A stretch of 45,278 bases of DNA from Croceifilum oryzae (GTDB lineage Bacteria > Bacillota > Bacilli > Thermoactinomycetales > Thermoactinomycetaceae). Below are positions 43,128-45,278 of the stretch, one piece after another (the stretch's first letter is position 1; each line of letters starts with the position of its first letter). The position numbers and the translations under genes were made by a program. Where the stretch lies: the NCBI RefSeq assembly GCF_030814315.1, contig NZ_JAUSUV010000018.1, forward strand, positions 1 to 45,278, read 5' to 3'. The notes beneath the pieces were generated by a model. That model worked only from the letters and a program-made list of their open reading frames with translations. It did not search any database and was not told where the DNA came from.

Positions 43128-43169
43128 AGAAAAGAACTGCAACCTGACGCGGATGCAGTTCTTTTCTAT
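43128..43169 (+). terminator. Terminator after spo0M copy 2 (probably bidirectional)
   Basis: AGAAAAGAACTGCA (43128-43141) with its complement (43154-43167), 12-base loop; T-rich right arm. It lies between convergent spo0M (plus) and the CWB2 gene (minus). Confidence 0.8.
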
Positions 43170-43209
43170 AAGGTCATATGTGATTGCGTTAAGAAATGAT
43201 TAGTAATAC

Positions 43210-45012
43210 TTATTGTAGGTATTTCAGTAATCTATCTACTAAGGATTCCGTAACGACTACATTGCCCCCTTGGATAAACAACTGATCTACCTTTTTATCA
43301 CGGCCCCGTTGTTCATCTAGGTACTGCAGTACACTGGTTGAGAAGGAGTCTTTTGGAGTGAGAAGCAATGTGCCTTTATGTTTGGCAGCAAGTGGTGCTC
43401 CTAAGACTGCATCGATATGAATGGTGCCAAGTGGCTGAGCAGGGTCATTCTCCCCGTTTGCTAGGACGATCGTTCTAGCATCGGTTTGGAACTTTTTCGC
43501 TAACTCAACTCCAGACTCATAACGTGTGAGGGTTTTCCCATCTCCAATTCTCTCTACCGTATTGCCAGGAGCGAGATCGCGTAGTTCTTTTTCTGTGTTT
43601 GTAACAACAATCGTAGGGTCATCCACAATCACAAACTTCTTATACTGTGGATATTTTTTGAGAAAGTCTTTCACGTCGTCGTGGAGCCCTGTGTCTTTTG
43701 CATAGAGAAGAGGCATCCCTTTTTGAATCGATATATTCATTGCTTGTGTACCTACAGGACCGAAATTGCTACTGGTGATAAGAGCAGTATCTGGTTTTGT
43801 ACCTAATTCATTCATTTTGTTAGTGAAATACTCAGCAATTTTCGCATTTGTTTGGGCAGGATAAGCTCCAGCTATGCGAACAGGTTTAATTCCTAAATCT
43901 TGGATGGCTTTTTCCACATGAGTAGACATTCTATCCGAACCCCCTAGAATATAGGCTGTTTCGGGCTTTAATCGAATGATCTCTTGCTTTACTCGATCTG
44001 GCAGTAAACCATTTTTTCCAGTAGGAGTTAGCAAGATGGGAGCATTGTCGAAGTGGGATAGGACCGCTCCGCCTTTTATATCGTAATAGTCATCTTGTCC
44101 GGTAATAATGACTGACTTGACTCCATCTGGATGTAAGGCTTGGCTGGTTTTAATTGCTGTGTCATATTGATCAGAGCCATTGGTTCTGAGGAGACTTGGG
44201 CGAACGATTTCGACTACACGAGTGATCGAATTCCCACTTTGGCTAGATGCTTGGAACTCATAGTTGCTATAAGCAGGTGTGTTTTTCTGAATGCTATAGC
44301 TTTCTTGAAAGGCATTGCCAACAGGAAGGTTACGGACGGAACCGCTTTTGCCTTGTTCCTTCAGGGTTAATGAAGTGGTATTCGTTGATGTGCCTTCAAA
44401 CGAAAAGCGTACATCTTGCACGGCAAGTCGATAGGATTCATGAATCGGACTTTCGATTGCTGGTTTGGTAAGCTTGATCTCCGGAAGGTTTGTATCCGGC
44501 TTTTCGCTAAAGGATAGCTGGGATAGTGTAATAGAGTAGAGCATTTCTCCCTTTTCCACTACTAATGCATAACTTCCTGCAGGGAGTGTATCTCCTGTTT
44601 TATATGTCTTTGGATTACTATCCAAAGTAGAAATAAAAGCACTCGGTGCTTTTCGTTCTCCTGAAGAAGTTAGGTTAATCGTTCCTTCACTCGTTGTTTC
44701 AAACATATAATAATGGATTTCTCCCGTATGTAGGTACGCATTGTAAGAAACAGGATTGGTGTAAGGCTTTTGATCTGTAGCAGACTCAGTAGAACGTTTC
44801 TTTCTAGAATTTTGCTTCTTACTCAGATTTTTCAAACCTTCTTTCCAATTCGAAGTTATGGGCTGTGGCAAAGAAGGCGTATATGAAGCTTTATCTGTGG
44901 GGCGAATGAGAGAGCTATTTTCTTGGGCAAATGTACCCATTGGGAAACATAGTGCTGTTAATAAAGTAGCAAGTAGTACTATGCGTAATCCTTTCGATAA
45001 ACGAATAAACAA
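43210..45012 (-). CDS. Secreted protein with three CWB2 cell-wall-binding repeats
   Basis: About 600 residues. Signal peptide (LSKGLRIVLLATLLTALCFPMGTFAQ), a 240-residue region of beta-type text with two Ig-like/PPC-like parts (HYMFETTSEGTINLTSSG; YEFQASSQSGNSITRVVEI), then three CWB2 (PF04122) modules in the C-terminal half, starting near RTNGSDQYDTAIKTSQALHP, AYPAQTNAKIAEYF and DGKTLTRYESGVELAKKF. CWB2 triplets anchor proteins to anionic wall polymers (as in Clostridioides S-layer proteins). Start: TAGGAG abuts ATG 45021 with no spacing, but is 9 bp before TTG 45012, so TTG 45012 is preferred; ATG 45021 would add three residues. Confidence 0.9.
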   Translation of the reverse strand: MFIRLSKGLRIVLLATLLTALCFPMGTFAQENSSLIRPTDKASYTPSLPQPITSNWKEGLKNLSKKQNSRKKRSTESATDQKPYTNPVSYNAYLHTGEIHYYMFETTSEGTINLTSSGERKAPSAFISTLDSNPKTYKTGDTLPAGSYALVVEKGEMLYSITLSQLSFSEKPDTNLPEIKLTKPAIESPIHESYRLAVQDVRFSFEGTSTNTTSLTLKEQGKSGSVRNLPVGNAFQESYSIQKNTPAYSNYEFQASSQSGNSITRVVEIVRPSLLRTNGSDQYDTAIKTSQALHPDGVKSVIITGQDDYYDIKGGAVLSHFDNAPILLTPTGKNGLLPDRVKQEIIRLKPETAYILGGSDRMSTHVEKAIQDLGIKPVRIAGAYPAQTNAKIAEYFTNKMNELGTKPDTALITSSNFGPVGTQAMNISIQKGMPLLYAKDTGLHDDVKDFLKKYPQYKKFVIVDDPTIVVTNTEKELRDLAPGNTVERIGDGKTLTRYESGVELAKKFQTDARTIVLANGENDPAQPLGTIHIDAVLGAPLAAKHKGTLLLTPKDSFSTSVLQYLDEQRGRDKKVDQLFIQGGNVVVTESLVDRLLKYLQ

Positions 45013-45170
45013 TTTTTCCATCTCCTATATACATCTTTATAACTCTTTTATAAATCTACATGATTATATCTAAATTAACAATAAATAATATAAATAATAA
45101 TTTTAAAAAAGGGAGAAATCATATATAATCCTTAATGGGTTAATTTATGCGAAGGAGAAAGAGTAACAGA

Positions 45171-45278
45171 ATGAATAAGAAAATTCGAATATGGGTTAGC
45201 ATGATTGTCGCCATTGTTTTATGGACAAGCATGCAACCTTTACCTGCCTATGCGGTAGATTTTATAAACAATGAGTAT
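45171..45278 (+). CDS. Start of a secreted protein, cut by the window end
   Basis: 36 residues are visible: MNKKIRIWVSMIVAIVLWTSMQPL then PAYAVDF, a full Sec-type signal peptide with likely cleavage after AYA. AAGGAGAAAGAG lies upstream of ATG 45171. Divergent from the CWB2 gene with a 150-bp AT-rich gap. Nothing can be said about the mature protein. Confidence 0.75.
   Translation, partial: MNKKIRIWVSMIVAIVLWTSMQPLPAYAVDFINNEY

Noticed and set aside
1-45278. Mobile elements, prophage, CRISPR arrays, toxin-antitoxin or defence islands
   Set aside because: No transposase, integrase, terminal repeats with target duplications, spaced direct repeats or defence-gene motifs were seen; the only tandem repeats are the collagen-coding units and the short T-rich leader repeat.

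Overview
The window is a 45 kb piece of a low-GC Gram-positive chromosome from an endospore-forming member of the Bacillales. Evidence: strong AGGAGG-type ribosome sites, frequent GTG/TTG starts, Bacillus-type neighbour sets (purEKBCSQLFMNHD, yfhP-mutY, ctaB-ctaCDEF), CodY, a Pro T-box, two Spo0M paralogues, an exosporium-type collagen-like protein and a CWB2 wall protein. A Thermoactinomycetaceae-like relative is possible, but that is a guess from gene mix only. No insertion sequence, prophage, CRISPR array or tRNA was found.

Layout. 1-133: 3' end of a 5S rRNA and the rRNA terminator. 554-839: a complete control region for purine synthesis (two inverted PurR boxes, a sigma-A promoter, a guanine-class riboswitch with visible antiterminator/terminator alternatives). 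867-14668: the purine operon purE-K-B-C-S-Q-L-F-M-N-H-D, which takes PRPP to IMP (all steps except PurA/GuaB-type branches). Most genes overlap by a few bases, but the operon is interrupted by three inserts: hairpin-rich DNA between purB and purC, a larger structured stretch between purN and purH, and a small membrane protein gene between purH and purD.

14731-26925: mixed single genes and small operons: an unknown 70-aa protein, a DUF2892 membrane protein, an orphan Wzy/O-antigen-ligase-like polytopic protein, a LysM + 3D-like wall protein, an AlkA-type glycosylase, a 49-aa membrane peptide, the yfhP-mscS pair, mutY, a VanW-domain membrane protein, a six-TM unknown and an AprX-type intracellular subtilase. 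26929-28222: proC under a strong promoter and a T-box whose specifier reads CCC (Pro). 28235-32422: a DUF402 protein and signal peptidase I, codY standing alone, and an ABC exporter.

32709-37644: heme O synthase and the caa3-type cytochrome c oxidase (ctaB, ctaCDEF). 37929-39617: a collagen-like surface protein with 36-bp tandem repeats and a BclA-type C-terminal domain. 39740-41406 (minus strand): hemL followed by a group II truncated hemoglobin with a 4-bp overlap. 41528-43036: tandem spo0M genes. 43210-45012 (minus): secreted protein with three CWB2 repeats. 45171-end: start of another secreted protein, cut by the window.

Most of the window is housekeeping. The parts I consider least explained are the two structured inserts inside the pur operon, the T-rich tandem repeat between the T-box and proC, the palindrome on the DUF402-sip promoter, the collagen-like protein architecture, and the hemL-globin coupling.
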